This document shows, one piece after another, positions 9,356 through 18,792 of a DNA stretch of 64,000 bases (its first letter is position 1; each line of letters opens with the position of its first letter). Both the position numbers and the translations under genes were made by a program. The notes beneath the pieces are model-generated. The model worked only from the letters and a program-made list of their open reading frames with translations, was not told the origin of the DNA and did not search any database. The DNA is from Methylomonas sp. UP202 (GTDB lineage: Bacteria; Pseudomonadota; Gammaproteobacteria; Methylococcales; Methylomonadaceae): contig NZ_CP123897.1 in the NCBI RefSeq assembly GCF_029910655.1, forward strand, positions 186,001-250,000, in the 5' to 3' direction.

Positions 9356-9389
9356 GGGCCGGTCTGACTGGACGCCGACCGGCCCTTTT
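9356..9389 (+). terminator. Intrinsic terminator after the nucleotidase gene
   Basis: Perfect nine-base arms GGGCCGGTC (9356-9364) and GACCGGCCC (9377-9385) are followed directly by TTTT. The site is seven bases past the stop codon. Its T-run overlaps the stop codon of the convergent PII-like gene. Confidence 0.8.
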
Positions 9390-9714
9390 AAGCCAAATCC
9401 TCGCCGCGTTCGCCAGAGCTGATTCGCCCGCCCTTGTGGACCTCCAGCATGTAGACCTTGCCGTCGCCGTGGTGGCCGCTGTGGGCCACGCGCATCACCG
9501 TGGTAAAAATCCGCTCGGCCAGTGCGTCCGGCGCGAAAATCTCGATGCGCTTCTTGGGCAAGAACGGTTTGTAGTCCTGAATATGTTCGGTCCGTTCCCG
9601 GCCGAAGCCTTCGCAATCCATCACCGACATGCCGGGAAAGCCGGGAATCTCCAATAGCGCCAACGTCAAGGGATTGAGTTTATGCGGTTGGATGTAGGCG
9701 CGTATCTCTTTCAT
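9388..9714 (-). CDS. PII-like protein linked to the metal efflux operon
   Basis: 108-residue protein with the PII fold pattern (start 'MKEIRAYIQPHKL', end 'VYMLEVHKGGRISSGE'). It lacks the uridylylated Tyr region of GlnB/GlnK, and there is no amtB beside it. It is the last gene of the czcCBA operon, eight bases after czcA. PII proteins next to heavy-metal RND pumps form a recognised subgroup (the PII-NG group), thought to bind nucleotides or metals and tune the pump. The His-containing stretch RVAHSGHHGDG in the body could bind metal, which is inference. Confidence 0.8.
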   Translation of the reverse strand: MKEIRAYIQPHKLNPLTLALLEIPGFPGMSVMDCEGFGRERTEHIQDYKPFLPKKRIEIFAPDALAERIFTTVMRVAHSGHHGDGKVYMLEVHKGGRISSGERGEDLA

Positions 9715-9722
9715 GGGCAGTC

Positions 9723-12700
9723 CTAGGGCTCGTCGGCTTCGGAAAAATAACGGTACAGGGCCGGTAGTAGGGTCAATGTTAGAACGGTGGCGGTCGCCAA
9801 ACCGCCGATAATCACCACCGCGAACGGTTTGGCGGTTTCCGAACCGACGCTGGTGGACAAAGCGGCCGGCAGCAAGCCCAGCATCGCCATCAGCGCCGTC
9901 ATCACCACTGGCCGCAAGCGGCTGACCGAGCCGTTGACGATCGCGTCGTGCAGGGACTGACCTTCGCGGCGCAATTTGTTCAACTGCGATACCAGAATCA
10001 CGCCGTTTTGTACCGCGATGCCGAACAGCGCGATAAAGCCGACCGCCGCCGACACGCTCAAATTGATACCGGTCGCCAGCAAGATCAGCAAGCCGCCGAT
10101 CATCGCGAACGGCACGTTCATCACGATCAACAACGCGTTTCTGACCGACATGAAGGCCCAGAACAGCAAGATGAAGATCAATCCGAGGCTAATCGGCACA
10201 ATGATGGCCAAGCGCTTCATCGCCCGTTGCTGGTTTTCGAACTGGCCGCTCCAGACGATATGGTAGCCCGGCGGCAACGCTATTTGCGCGGCGACTTTTT
10301 CCCGAGCTTCGGCGACGAAGCTGCCCTGGTCGCGGTCGATCAAATTGCATTTGATCGCGATCCGCCGCATGTTGTCCTCGCGACTGATGCGCGACGCGCC
10401 CTGATTGACCTTGATCGTCGCCAGTTGCGCCAACGGAATTTTTAAGCCGTCCGGCGAGCTGACCAGCAAATTCTCCAGGCTGGCGATCGAATTGCGGGCG
10501 TTCTCCTGATAGCGTAATGTGATGTCGAACCGCCGTTCGCCTTCCAGAAACTGAGAAGCGGCCTTACCGCCCATGCCGATTTCCATGACCCGCTCCACGT
10601 CGGCGACGTTGATGCCGTAACGGGAAATCTTGGCGCGGTCGATCTCGACGATGGCTTGCGCCAAGCCGGCTTGCTGCTCGGCGGCCACGTCGGTGGCGCC
10701 GCGGATCGAGGCCAGGATTTGGGTAATTTGATCGGCTTGGTCTTGCAAGGTTTTCAAATCGCCGCCGAACACCTTGATCGCGATTTCGCCCTTGACGCCG
10801 GAAATCGCCTCCTCGACGTTATCCTGAATTACCTGGGAGAAGTTGGTCATCAGGCCGGGATAAACCGCCAAGGCCTTATCCATCGCCTGCACCAGTTCGT
10901 CCTTGGAATGGTAGCGCCAAGTCGATTTCGGGTTTAGATCGATTAACGCTTCCAGGTTATTGAAGCCTTTCGGATCGGTACCGTCCTCGGGCCGGCCCAA
11001 CTGGGTCAGCACCATTTTCGCTTCGCTAAAGGTTTCCAGCTTGGCGCGCACCCGCCGTTCGATGTCCTTGGCGGTGGTCAGCGACACCGGCGTCGGCAGC
11101 GTGATGGTCAGCCAGATGTTGCCTTCGTCCAGTTTGGGCATGAATTCGGTACCGATCAGCCGGACGGTCATGAAACTCAACACCAGCGCCGCGACCGCCG
11201 CAGTAAACACGATTTTGGCGTGGCGCAACACCCATTCCAGCAGGCGCCGGTAGTGGCGTTCCATCGCGTGTACCAACGGATTGTGGCGCTCGCCGATGTT
11301 CGGGCCGAGCAAATAGGTCAGCATTGCCGGTACGAAGGTCAGGCTGAACAGCATCGACGCCACCAATGCGAAGCTCAGCGTGTAGGCCATTGGCGAAAAG
11401 ATTTTGGCTTCGACGCGCTGGAACGTGAAGATCGGCAAAAAGGCGATGATGATAATGGCCTTGGAAAACAAAATGGGCCGGCCCATCTCGGTGGCGGTAT
11501 TCAACAGCGATTGACGCAGATGGCGCATGTCGGCCTTGCGCTGCAAATCCAGCGTAATTTGCACCATCACCGCTTCCACCAGCACCACCGCGCTGTCGAC
11601 GATAATGCCGAAATCGATCGCGCCCAACGAAATCAGGTTGGCCGAGACGCCGCCGGCATCGACCAGAATAAACGCGAACAGTAAGGACAGTGGAATGATC
11701 AAGGTGACCAGCAAGGCCGCCAGGAAGCGGCGCAAAAACACCAGCAGAATCACCAGAATCAATGCCGCGCCTTCGATCATATTGTGTTCGACGGTATGCA
11801 CGGTATGGCCGACCAGCTCGGTGCGGTCGTAAATCGGCGTGATTTTGACACCGGGCGGCAGGCCGAACTGGTTCAGTTCGGCGATCTTGTCCTTGACGCC
11901 ATTGACCACTTCCACCGCGTCGCGGCCCTTGATCAACAGCACGATGCCTTCGACGATGTCGTCGCGCTGATTCATCGCCACGATGCCGGTGCGCGGTTGC
12001 GGGCCGACCGCGATTTCGGCGATGTCCTTGACCCGCACCGGCACGCCGTCCCGGCTGGCGACGACGATATCGCCGATTTCGTCGGCCGACTTCAGCAAGC
12101 CGACACCGCGCACTACCAAGGCTTCGTCGCCGTCCTCGATATAGCCGCCGCCGGTGTTGGTGTTATTGGCGGCGATCGCCGCGTATACCTGGTTCAGATC
12201 GAGCTGGTAATTCTTCAGCCGATCGGGTTTGACCAGCACCTTGTATTCCTTGACGCCGCCACCGTAGGAAATCACGTCGGCGACACCCTGCACGGTGCGC
12301 AACTTAGGTTCGATCACCCAGTCCTGCAACGCGCGCTGCTCGGTCAACGGCAGATGTTTGGCGTCGATCACGTAGCGGTAAATCTCGCCGACGCCGGTCG
12401 ATAGCGGCCCCAACTGCGGTTTGACCTCGTCCGGAATGTCGGCATTGTGCAGGCGCTCCAGTACTTGCTGGCGCGAAAAGTAATCCTCGGCGTCGTCGTC
12501 GAAGGTTAACGTCACCACCGACAAGCCGAAGATCGACACCGAGCGCATGTTCAGCAGATGCGGCAGACCGTTCATTTCCCGTTCGATCGGCAGCGTGACC
12601 AACTTTTCGACCTCTTCCGGCGCCTGGCCGGGATACTGGGTAACGACTTGGACGAACACGTTCTGCACGTCGGGAAAGGCCTGAACCGGCAGTTTTTCGA

Positions 12701-12791
12701 AGGCAATGATGCCGGATACGGCGACGGCCAGCGTCATGCCGATCGCCATCAAGCGTTGCTGCAAACAAAAAGCGATGATGCGCGCGATCAT
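9723..12791 (-). CDS. czcA: Heavy-metal RND efflux pump inner-membrane subunit (CzcA type)
   Basis: 1022 residues, full length for a CusA/CzcA-family proton antiporter. Twelve membrane helices with two large periplasmic loops fit the sequence (helices near 15-30, 340-400, 440-500, 865-930 and 965-1015). The transmembrane-4 proton relay reads DFG (393-395), Asp399 and Glu406, i.e. DFGxxxDSxxxVEA. That is close to the DFGxxxDGxxxVEN pattern of divalent-cation (Zn/Co/Ni) pumps and unlike the CusA (Cu/Ag) pattern. DS and VEA in place of DG and VEN are deviations. Substrate is therefore likely a divalent metal but unproven. Confidence 0.92.
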   Translation of the reverse strand: MIARIIAFCLQQRLMAIGMTLAVAVSGIIAFEKLPVQAFPDVQNVFVQVVTQYPGQAPEEVEKLVTLPIEREMNGLPHLLNMRSVSIFGLSVVTLTFDDDAEDYFSRQQVLERLHNADIPDEVKPQLGPLSTGVGEIYRYVIDAKHLPLTEQRALQDWVIEPKLRTVQGVADVISYGGGVKEYKVLVKPDRLKNYQLDLNQVYAAIAANNTNTGGGYIEDGDEALVVRGVGLLKSADEIGDIVVASRDGVPVRVKDIAEIAVGPQPRTGIVAMNQRDDIVEGIVLLIKGRDAVEVVNGVKDKIAELNQFGLPPGVKITPIYDRTELVGHTVHTVEHNMIEGAALILVILLVFLRRFLAALLVTLIIPLSLLFAFILVDAGGVSANLISLGAIDFGIIVDSAVVLVEAVMVQITLDLQRKADMRHLRQSLLNTATEMGRPILFSKAIIIIAFLPIFTFQRVEAKIFSPMAYTLSFALVASMLFSLTFVPAMLTYLLGPNIGERHNPLVHAMERHYRRLLEWVLRHAKIVFTAAVAALVLSFMTVRLIGTEFMPKLDEGNIWLTITLPTPVSLTTAKDIERRVRAKLETFSEAKMVLTQLGRPEDGTDPKGFNNLEALIDLNPKSTWRYHSKDELVQAMDKALAVYPGLMTNFSQVIQDNVEEAISGVKGEIAIKVFGGDLKTLQDQADQITQILASIRGATDVAAEQQAGLAQAIVEIDRAKISRYGINVADVERVMEIGMGGKAASQFLEGERRFDITLRYQENARNSIASLENLLVSSPDGLKIPLAQLATIKVNQGASRISREDNMRRIAIKCNLIDRDQGSFVAEAREKVAAQIALPPGYHIVWSGQFENQQRAMKRLAIIVPISLGLIFILLFWAFMSVRNALLIVMNVPFAMIGGLLILLATGINLSVSAAVGFIALFGIAVQNGVILVSQLNKLRREGQSLHDAIVNGSVSRLRPVVMTALMAMLGLLPAALSTSVGSETAKPFAVVIIGGLATATVLTLTLLPALYRYFSEADEP

Positions 12792-12803
12792 GAGCTATCC
12801 CGG

Positions 12804-13961
12804 TCAATTGGCCTGAGTGTCGGCATCTTCCTCGGCGCGCAGCACCAGGGCGCCTTCGGTGACTAGGCGCTCGCCGGGCTGTAAGCCTTCCAGAACGACG
12901 CCTTGGTCTTTCAGGCGCAGGCCGATTTTGATCGGCTTTTGCTTGAAACGATTTTCCCCGGTCGCGACGAATACGTAATCGGATTCGGCCTCGGTAAATA
13001 CCGCCGTCAGCGGAATCACGATCGCCTGTTGAGACGGGTCGCTTTCCAGAGTCACGCTGGCGTACATGCCCGGCAGCAGGCGGCCGTCCGGATTGGCCAG
13101 CTCGCACCGCACTTGCACGCTGCGGCTGTTTTCATCCAGTACTTGGCCGATATAGCGCACCACGGCCGGAAAACGTTCGCCCGGATAGGCGGGCACTTCG
13201 ACGCTGACTTGCTGACCGACCTTGATCTTGCTCAGATGGATCTCGAACACCTCCAGCACCGCGCTCAGCCGGCTCAAGTCGGACACCACGAACAATGGAC
13301 GGTCGGTGTCCGGGCCGACTTCCTGACCGGGATTGACGTTACGCTCGACGACGCTGCCGGGCAACGGCGATTTCAACGCAAACCGGCCGTTGGCTTGGCG
13401 ACCGGCCAGATGCAGATTTTTCAAGCGGGTTTCGGTGCGTTGCAGTTCGCTGCGCGCCCGCTGCAAATCGTCCTCGGCTTGCTCGAAGTCCTTGCGGGCG
13501 ACGACCTTTCCTTCGTAGAGCTCGCGCTGGCGTTGATAGGCCCGGTTGGCCAGCGTCGATTCGGCCTGAGCCTTGGCGAAATCGGCTTCGGCATCGGCGA
13601 CATCGGGGCTGTGCAATTCCAACAGTGTAGACCCGGCGGCGACTTGGCTGCCCAAGGCCGCCGCTTGGCCGACTACCCGGCCGGCGACCGGCGAGCTAAT
13701 TCGCGAGGTCAGGTTTTCGTCGTAGGCGATCTTGCCGGCCAGAGGCTCCATCGTCGGCGGCCGGCTATAGGCCACTTCGCGAATCTTGACGTAGGTTTTT
13801 TTCGGCGAATCGGCTTGCAACACCACCTCGCCCGGCGTTTTGGCGGCTGGGGGCGGCGGAGTTTTATCGGCGGCTTCGTTGCACGCGGCCAGCGCCAGCA
13901 AGCCCGCCAGCAGCGCGGTCCGAATCGGGACGTTAAAATGGCGTTTAAACACGGTGGTCAT
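12804..13961 (-). CDS. czcB: RND efflux periplasmic adaptor lipoprotein (CzcB type)
   Basis: 385 residues with a lipobox (LLALAAC) near residue 28, so it should be a lipoprotein. A proline-rich linker follows, then a biotinyl/lipoyl-like hairpin half (SSPVAGRVVGQAAALGSQV), a coiled-coil hairpin rich in Ala/Glu/Arg (about 125-190), the second lipoyl half, a beta-barrel and a membrane-proximal domain. It joins the CzcA pump to the outer-membrane channel. Twelve bases separate it from czcA, and its ATG overlaps the czcC stop as TGATG. Confidence 0.9.
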   Translation of the reverse strand: MTTVFKRHFNVPIRTALLAGLLALAACNEAADKTPPPPAAKTPGEVVLQADSPKKTYVKIREVAYSRPPTMEPLAGKIAYDENLTSRISSPVAGRVVGQAAALGSQVAAGSTLLELHSPDVADAEADFAKAQAESTLANRAYQRQRELYEGKVVARKDFEQAEDDLQRARSELQRTETRLKNLHLAGRQANGRFALKSPLPGSVVERNVNPGQEVGPDTDRPLFVVSDLSRLSAVLEVFEIHLSKIKVGQQVSVEVPAYPGERFPAVVRYIGQVLDENSRSVQVRCELANPDGRLLPGMYASVTLESDPSQQAIVIPLTAVFTEAESDYVFVATGENRFKQKPIKIGLRLKDQGVVLEGLQPGERLVTEGALVLRAEEDADTQAN

Positions 13962-15298
13962 CAGGGCTTGGGAATGGAATTTGAATCGGCGGCCGGACGG
14001 CCGAGCGGGGTTTCGTCGCCGACGGCTTTGGCCAAGTCGTAATAGGCGTTGGCACGACCGACGACGGCCGCGAAGTAGTCGCGCATCGCGGTTTTGTAAC
14101 TGCGCTGCGCCTCGATAAAATCCAACACGCCGGTCGCGCCTTTTTTGAAAGCCAGTTCGGCGCTGTCTCGCACGGTTTGGGCATCGGTCAGCAAGCCGTT
14201 TTCGTAGCGTTGGGCGATTTTATCGGCGCTGCGCCAGGCGGCCAGCGCATTGGCCACATCGCTACGGATCGCCAGTTCGGTTTGTTCGACCGCCAATTGC
14301 GCTTGATTCAAACCGACCGTCGCCTTGTCGGCTTCGCCCTGGTACTGATAAAACACCGGTACCGGCACGCTGACGCCGACGAAAAACGAGTTGAGCGCGT
14401 TGTTGCTGGGGTCGCGGGCGTAACCGGCGTTAACCGTGACGTCCGGGTATTTCAAGCGGCGGGCCAATTCCAGCTCCTTTTGCGCTTGCTCGGCGCGGCG
14501 CCGGTCGGCCTGCAAATCCGGCCGCTGACGCAAGGCTTGGTCGAGCAATGCGGTTTCATCGCCGTGCTGGCCGATGTCGCTGAGCGCCGGCCAGACTTCG
14601 GCGGCCTCGAATTGCCAGTCCGGCTCCGGCCAACGCAGAACTTGCGCCAGCGAGGTTTGGGCCTGACGCACCGCCGCTTCGGCCGCGTCCAGATCCGCTT
14701 CGGCGCGGGTGGCTTCCATTTTGACCCGTAAAAAATCCGCTTCGGCGATGTCTCCGCTGTTTAGGCGCAGCTTGTTGGCCACCGCGATGTCCCGATAATG
14801 GGAGACGGCTTCCTGGGCTAGCCAGCGGTTTTTTTGGGCCAGCAACAGATCGAAGTAGGCGTCCAGCACCATATTGCTAAAGATACGCACTGCATCGCGC
14901 AGATCGGCTTCCGCGGCTTGCGTCGCGAAGCCGCTGCTTTCGATGCGCAAACCGCGTTTGCCGGCCATCTCAATCAACTGGCTGAACGAAAAGTATTCGG
15001 CGGGCCCGCAAGAGACCGACGGATTGTGATTGCAGCCGCGCGCCGCCGAGCCCATGTTGGGATTGTCGCCGATCTCGGACAACTGGAAATTGAAATCCGG
15101 ATTGGGGATGGCGCCGGCGATGACTTCCTGGGCGCGGGCCTGATCGATGTTGTACTGGGCGGCGATCAAATCCAGATTGCGCTGAAAGAACAGCGCCAAG
15201 GTTTGCTCGGCGCTGACTAGCCGGGTTTGCGCCCACGCCGACTGCCCGCCGAGCAGCGCCAGGAGGCAACAGAGTTGCTGGAATCGTTTTCGCATCAA
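13961..15298 (-). CDS. czcC: TolC-family outer-membrane channel of the metal pump (CzcC type)
   Basis: 445 residues: signal peptide ending near AWAQ, then the two outer-membrane-efflux repeats, each with long Ala/Gln/Glu-rich helices ('LAQKNRWLAQEAV', 'QRSYKTAMRDYFAAV') and beta segments. It forms the trimeric exit duct for the CzcBA pump. It is the first gene of the operon czcC-czcB-czcA-PII on the minus strand. Confidence 0.9.
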   Translation of the reverse strand: MMRKRFQQLCCLLALLGGQSAWAQTRLVSAEQTLALFFQRNLDLIAAQYNIDQARAQEVIAGAIPNPDFNFQLSEIGDNPNMGSAARGCNHNPSVSCGPAEYFSFSQLIEMAGKRGLRIESSGFATQAAEADLRDAVRIFSNMVLDAYFDLLLAQKNRWLAQEAVSHYRDIAVANKLRLNSGDIAEADFLRVKMEATRAEADLDAAEAAVRQAQTSLAQVLRWPEPDWQFEAAEVWPALSDIGQHGDETALLDQALRQRPDLQADRRRAEQAQKELELARRLKYPDVTVNAGYARDPSNNALNSFFVGVSVPVPVFYQYQGEADKATVGLNQAQLAVEQTELAIRSDVANALAAWRSADKIAQRYENGLLTDAQTVRDSAELAFKKGATGVLDFIEAQRSYKTAMRDYFAAVVGRANAYYDLAKAVGDETPLGRPAADSNSIPKP

Positions 15299-15430
15299 TT
15301 TCGCCGTGATTGATTAAACCTCCGGCCGCGCCGGAGCAGATTCAGTTTAGCAAGAGCTTTGCCATTACCGAGTCGGGGTTACGGTCCGCGCCGACACCCG
15401 CCGTTCGCGGGCCGCGCATGATAGCAGACT

Positions 15431-15459
15431 ATTATCGATACGCTATCTTTTTCCGGAAA
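15431..15459 (-). promoter_or_regulatory. Candidate promoter of the czc operon
   Basis: On the minus strand TTTCCG, a 17-base spacer and GATAAT lie about 130 bases before the czcC ATG. The -35 box is poor. No palindrome typical of a MerR-type operator was seen between the boxes. Confidence 0.3.
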
Positions 15460-15488
15460 AGCCTTTTTTGGGTAAAATCCCCCAACCT

Positions 15489-15506
15489 GCGGTTGATTTC
15501 AACCGC
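15489..15506 (-). terminator. Stem-loop after the porin gene
   Basis: Perfect seven-base arms (GCGGTTG / CAACCGC) with a four-base loop start seven bases beyond the porin stop on the minus strand. The nearest T-run comes about ten bases later, so termination is only moderately supported. Confidence 0.4.
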
Positions 15507-15512
15507 GCGACG

Positions 15513-16952
15513 TCAGAATTCGAAATGGGCGCGCAGTCCGTAAACGTCGACCGGACCTCGATCGGCATTGTAGGCCGGATTGGCGATGTGCTGGTAGTCG
15601 GCGGTCAGCCACACCGAGGGCCAGGGATGGAATTTATAGTAAACGTCTACCAACTGTTCCGGCCGGTAGCGGATGGTGCCGTCGCCGATAAAGCCGTCCA
15701 CGCCGCCCAGGCGCAAATAGTCGACGTGGCTGGCCGACAACCAACTGCTGGCGAAGCCGACCCCGACCGTGTCGCGGGCTCGGCCCCAATATTCGCCGTC
15801 GACGGCCGCGCCCAACGACAACGAGCGGTCGGCCGAGGTATAGGAGTACACCTCGGTTTGCCCGTCCGAAACCATGCCGCGTAGAAATATCCCGATCGCG
15901 CCAGTCAAGCGCTGTTCGATATTGATGCCGATGCCGGTTTTGACGTTGGGTCGGCGCACCCAACACAGATCCGGCGCGCCGGCGTTGGTCGAGTCGTAAT
16001 GAAAGCCGCCGCAAGCCGCGGCGTTTTTGCTTGGGTCGTCCTTCAGCGCCGCGATGGCCGCGTCCCAGCGACCCATGATTTCCCGATTGCGGTAGGCCAA
16101 CAGCCGCACCGCGCCGTCTTGGCCGTACAGCGTGTGGCGGTGTTCGATCTCCAGTTGATCGCCGTAATGGTTGAACACGTTGAAATCCAACGGCAGATCG
16201 TTGGGATTTTGCGGCGTGGCGAAGCGGCCCAGCCGCAAGGTCCACGCGCCGAGATAATATTCGCCGGCCAGACCGACCGAATAACCGCGCGCGTCGGCGG
16301 CAAAGTCGTAAGCCGCGTGGCTGAGAAACGCCATGTTCAAAAACTGCTGGCGCAGGTCGGCGGAAAAGCGGTTCTTGTCGAAAATGTCCAACACGCTGAG
16401 ATTGCCGAAAGTGACCACCAAGCGGTGGCTGTCCAACGCGCCGGCCAGTTGCAAGGGCGCGGACTCGTTGCGGCCGTCGTCGCCACCGAAGCCAAAGGTT
16501 TGCTTAAGATAAAACCGCGACTTGTACCAGGTCGCGCTGACCGAGCCGGTTTTTTGCAATTCGAAGTTTTGGATGCCGCCGCCCAAGCCCTTCAAGTCGG
16601 ACAGCGGCAGTTCGGAAATCATTTCCGGCGCCAGATAAATCTCGCCGCCCGGCCAGGCTTTCAAACCGAAATAAGCTGTAAAGGTGCCGGTAAAACTGCG
16701 CTCGGCATTCGGACTGAGCGAATGCGGCGTGCCGTTCAGATTGGTGTAAGCCGCCGCGAAGGCCGGTTTCCAGCTGGAGATGTAGGTAGCCTGGGCGTAG
16801 GCGTTCCAACGCTCGTCGTCCAGGTCGTGCCAGCCCTGGTCGGCCAGGGCCTGCATTAACGAAAATTCGTCGCCCGCCAAGCCGGCCACGGGCGCCAGCA
16901 GCACCAGCAAGCACCATCGCCAACCACGGACCGCCCCCAGGATATTAGCCAT
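15513..16952 (-). CDS. Outer-membrane carbohydrate-type porin (OprB-like)
   Basis: 479 residues from the ATG at 16952 (GGGGCG just before it); an upstream ATG at 16985 would put 11 polar residues before the signal peptide. The signal peptide ends near AGLAGD. The mature protein has many short amphipathic strands with Trp/Tyr girdles and ends in Phe, as outer-membrane barrels do. Segments such as 'LGRFATPQNPNDLPLDFN' and 'FLRGMVSDGQTEVYSYTSADRSL' match the OprB carbohydrate porin family. The substrate is not clear and no sugar genes are adjacent. Confidence 0.82.
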   Translation of the reverse strand: MANILGAVRGWRWCLLVLLAPVAGLAGDEFSLMQALADQGWHDLDDERWNAYAQATYISSWKPAFAAAYTNLNGTPHSLSPNAERSFTGTFTAYFGLKAWPGGEIYLAPEMISELPLSDLKGLGGGIQNFELQKTGSVSATWYKSRFYLKQTFGFGGDDGRNESAPLQLAGALDSHRLVVTFGNLSVLDIFDKNRFSADLRQQFLNMAFLSHAAYDFAADARGYSVGLAGEYYLGAWTLRLGRFATPQNPNDLPLDFNVFNHYGDQLEIEHRHTLYGQDGAVRLLAYRNREIMGRWDAAIAALKDDPSKNAAACGGFHYDSTNAGAPDLCWVRRPNVKTGIGINIEQRLTGAIGIFLRGMVSDGQTEVYSYTSADRSLSLGAAVDGEYWGRARDTVGVGFASSWLSASHVDYLRLGGVDGFIGDGTIRYRPEQLVDVYYKFHPWPSVWLTADYQHIANPAYNADRGPVDVYGLRAHFEF

Positions 16953-17103
16953 CGCCCCGCCCCCATCGGTGAAAACCGGCGGCACTATACCAGTCTCCGT
17001 CGTGCGCGCGTGAAAGACGTAAACCCGTTTCGAGTAAAAAGGGTTTGGTAGGTCTAATCTGGCCCTGCAGCGGCGAGCATCAGCGAATCCGAAGCTAACG
17101 GAC

Positions 17104-17904
17104 TTAGAAAAACAACTCGCGCATCTTCTTACCCGGCGATTCGGCGCGCATGAAGGCTTCGCCGACCAGGAAGGTGTATATGCCGTTGTCCTGCATCAGT
17201 TTGACGTCGGCCGGAGTGTGGATGCCGCTTTCGGTGACGATCAATTTGTCGGCCGGAATCGTGTTTTTCAGGTCCAGCGTGGTTTGTAGGGACACTTCGA
17301 AGGTACGCAGATTGCGGTTGTTGATGCCTATCATATGGGTGTTCAGCGCCAAGGCCCGTTCCAGTTCCTCGGCATCGTGCACTTCCACCAACACGTCCAT
17401 GCCCAAACCGGTCGCGGTGTCGGCCAGTTCCTTCAGCATCGCGTCGTCCAGCGCGGCGACGATCAACAAGATACAGTCGGCGCCCAGCGCCCGCGATTCG
17501 TGGATTTGATACGGATCGATCATGAAATCCTTACGGATCGCCGGCAGCGGGCATTTGTCGCGGACCATTTGCAGATTGGCTTCCGAGCCCTGGAAAAATT
17601 CCTTGTCGGTCAACACCGACAAACAGGTCGCACCGTTGAAGGCATAATCGACCGCGATTTCCACCGGCTTGAAGTCCTCGCGGATCACGCCTTGGCTGGG
17701 CGAAGCCTTTTTGATTTCGGCGATGATTGCCGGTTTTTGCTGGTCGGCCTTGTTGCGCAAGGCCTGATAAAAGCCGCGCGGACCCTGCACGGTGCCGGCC
17801 AATTCTTGCAGCATAGCCAACGGTGTGTTGTTCTTGCGGCGCGCTACTTCTTCGGCTTTTTTGGCGAGGATGGTTTTGAGGATGTCGGGGGTATCTGTCG
17901 TCAT
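17104..17904 (-). CDS. trpC: Indole-3-glycerol phosphate synthase
   Basis: 266-residue TIM barrel catalysing ring closure of CdRP to indole-3-glycerol phosphate in tryptophan synthesis. Conserved segments are all present: [16 protein letters not shown] (catalytic Lys), [17 protein letters not shown] (second catalytic Lys), [12 protein letters not shown] and TESGI. It is not fused to trpF. It stands apart from other trp genes; trpD is about 39 kb away at 56633. An intergenic repeat copy begins 15 bases upstream of its start, so its promoter lies in or beyond that repeat. Confidence 0.95.
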   Translation of the reverse strand: MTTDTPDILKTILAKKAEEVARRKNNTPLAMLQELAGTVQGPRGFYQALRNKADQQKPAIIAEIKKASPSQGVIREDFKPVEIAVDYAFNGATCLSVLTDKEFFQGSEANLQMVRDKCPLPAIRKDFMIDPYQIHESRALGADCILLIVAALDDAMLKELADTATGLGMDVLVEVHDAEELERALALNTHMIGINNRNLRTFEVSLQTTLDLKNTIPADKLIVTESGIHTPADVKLMQDNGIYTFLVGEAFMRAESPGKKMRELFF

Positions 17905-17918
17905 GTGTTGTTCGGTTT

Positions 17919-18150
17919 AATTATGTGTCGCTGTCGCGACGGGTTTATCTAAAGTCGGTTCGCGGACCGACAACCGCGATACTTTTTCTACGAAAACCAT
18001 CCTTGGTTTTCGCCCTTCGGGCCAGCCTATCGGCTGTTCAAATTCGCTCCAGGCGAATTTGTGCTTGTCCAAAGAAAAGTACCCAAAAGAAAAGACACCC
18101 CATGCCGCTTGGACCCTCCGGGGCTCGGCGCGGCAACAGGGGAGAAAACC
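17919..18150 (-). repeat. Intergenic repeat, left copy (inverted, internally shorter)
   Basis: Read on the minus strand this matches the copy at 19908-20171 in order: a segment ending GCCGCGCCGAGC and CGGAGGGT, then AAGCGGCATGGGGTG, a CTTTTCTTT/GGTACTTTTCTTT stretch, a G-TGTCGG-CCG-GA-CCGAC palindrome, and finally AAACC-GTCGCGA-AGCGACAC. It lacks about 100 bases found between the first two blocks in the right copy. It fills most of the 314-base gap between trpC and the RAYT gene. Element edges are estimates. Confidence 0.65.
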
Positions 18151-18183
18151 ATCCCGGAATCTCAAGTTGTAAAATCTGGATTC

Positions 18184-18217
18184 GTAGGTCCGATTAGCGT
18201 AGCGTAATCGGACGCAT
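18184..18217 (+). repeat. REP palindrome, left of the RAYT gene
   Basis: GTAG followed by perfect arms GTCCGATTA (18188-18196) and TAATCGGAC (18205-18213) around an eight-base centre. GTAG next to an imperfect palindrome is the hallmark of REPs used by RAYT enzymes. It abuts the RAYT stop codon. Confidence 0.75.
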
Positions 18218-18218
18218 G

Positions 18219-18749
18219 CTAATCATCTCCTTCTACTCCCAACTCCCAATCGCCACCCCAATTCCCCGGATAAATGCCGTTTTCAACATACCGATGGAAA
18301 CTGGAATAAGGCCAATCAATAACTCGGGTAACTAATCCATATTTAAGCGGATTAACGTGCACATAATCCACATGGCGCTCAAAGTCAGTTTCATCACGAA
18401 TTAAATGCTCCCAAAAATGGCGTTGCCAAATACCACGTTCGTTCGCGACTTTCCGCACATTCGACCGATACTCCGTTTTAGGCAATGCCCGCGAAAACCC
18501 ACTTTTGATCAACCGCCAGCGTTTGCTGAAATCCGCATCTCCCGGTGGCAACGTCCAAACAGCATGCATGTGATCCGGTAACACTACCCAGGCGTCGATA
18601 TGAAACGGGTAACGTTTTCGCACCGCCCGAACGGTTTCACGTAACAAATCGATTTCCAGAACCAGTAAATCGTTGTTCTTACGTTCCAGCAAATTCACGG
18701 TAAAAAACCACGTACCACCCGGAACAAACGCGCGTCGGTAATTAGGCAT
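18219..18749 (-). CDS. REP-associated tyrosine transposase (RAYT)
   Basis: 176-residue member of the Y1/HUH transposase family. The start 'MPNYRRAFVPGGTWFFTVNL' and the metal-binding HMH in LPDHMHAVW are typical of RAYTs. The catalytic Tyr lies in a later helix, probably in 'RHVDYVHVNPLKYGLV'. These proteins nick and rejoin single-stranded REP DNA and are usually single-copy, not selfish insertion sequences. The gene is framed by two REPs in inverted orientation (18184 and 18793), each with GTAG on its outer side. It seems intact and may act on REPs elsewhere in the genome. Confidence 0.9.
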   Translation of the reverse strand: MPNYRRAFVPGGTWFFTVNLLERKNNDLLVLEIDLLRETVRAVRKRYPFHIDAWVVLPDHMHAVWTLPPGDADFSKRWRLIKSGFSRALPKTEYRSNVRKVANERGIWQRHFWEHLIRDETDFERHVDYVHVNPLKYGLVTRVIDWPYSSFHRYVENGIYPGNWGGDWELGVEGDD

Positions 18750-18792
18750 TGGTTATTGCCGGTTTTGAAATTAGCCTTAGTCGAGTTTTAAA

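Noticed and set aside
12903-14042. Long open frame of 379 codons on the plus strand opposite czcB/czcC
   Set aside because: It lies wholly antisense to two genes with clear families, shows a Gln/His/Arg-rich shadow composition and has no recognisable domain. The same holds for the plus-strand frame opposite guaB at 22856-23938.
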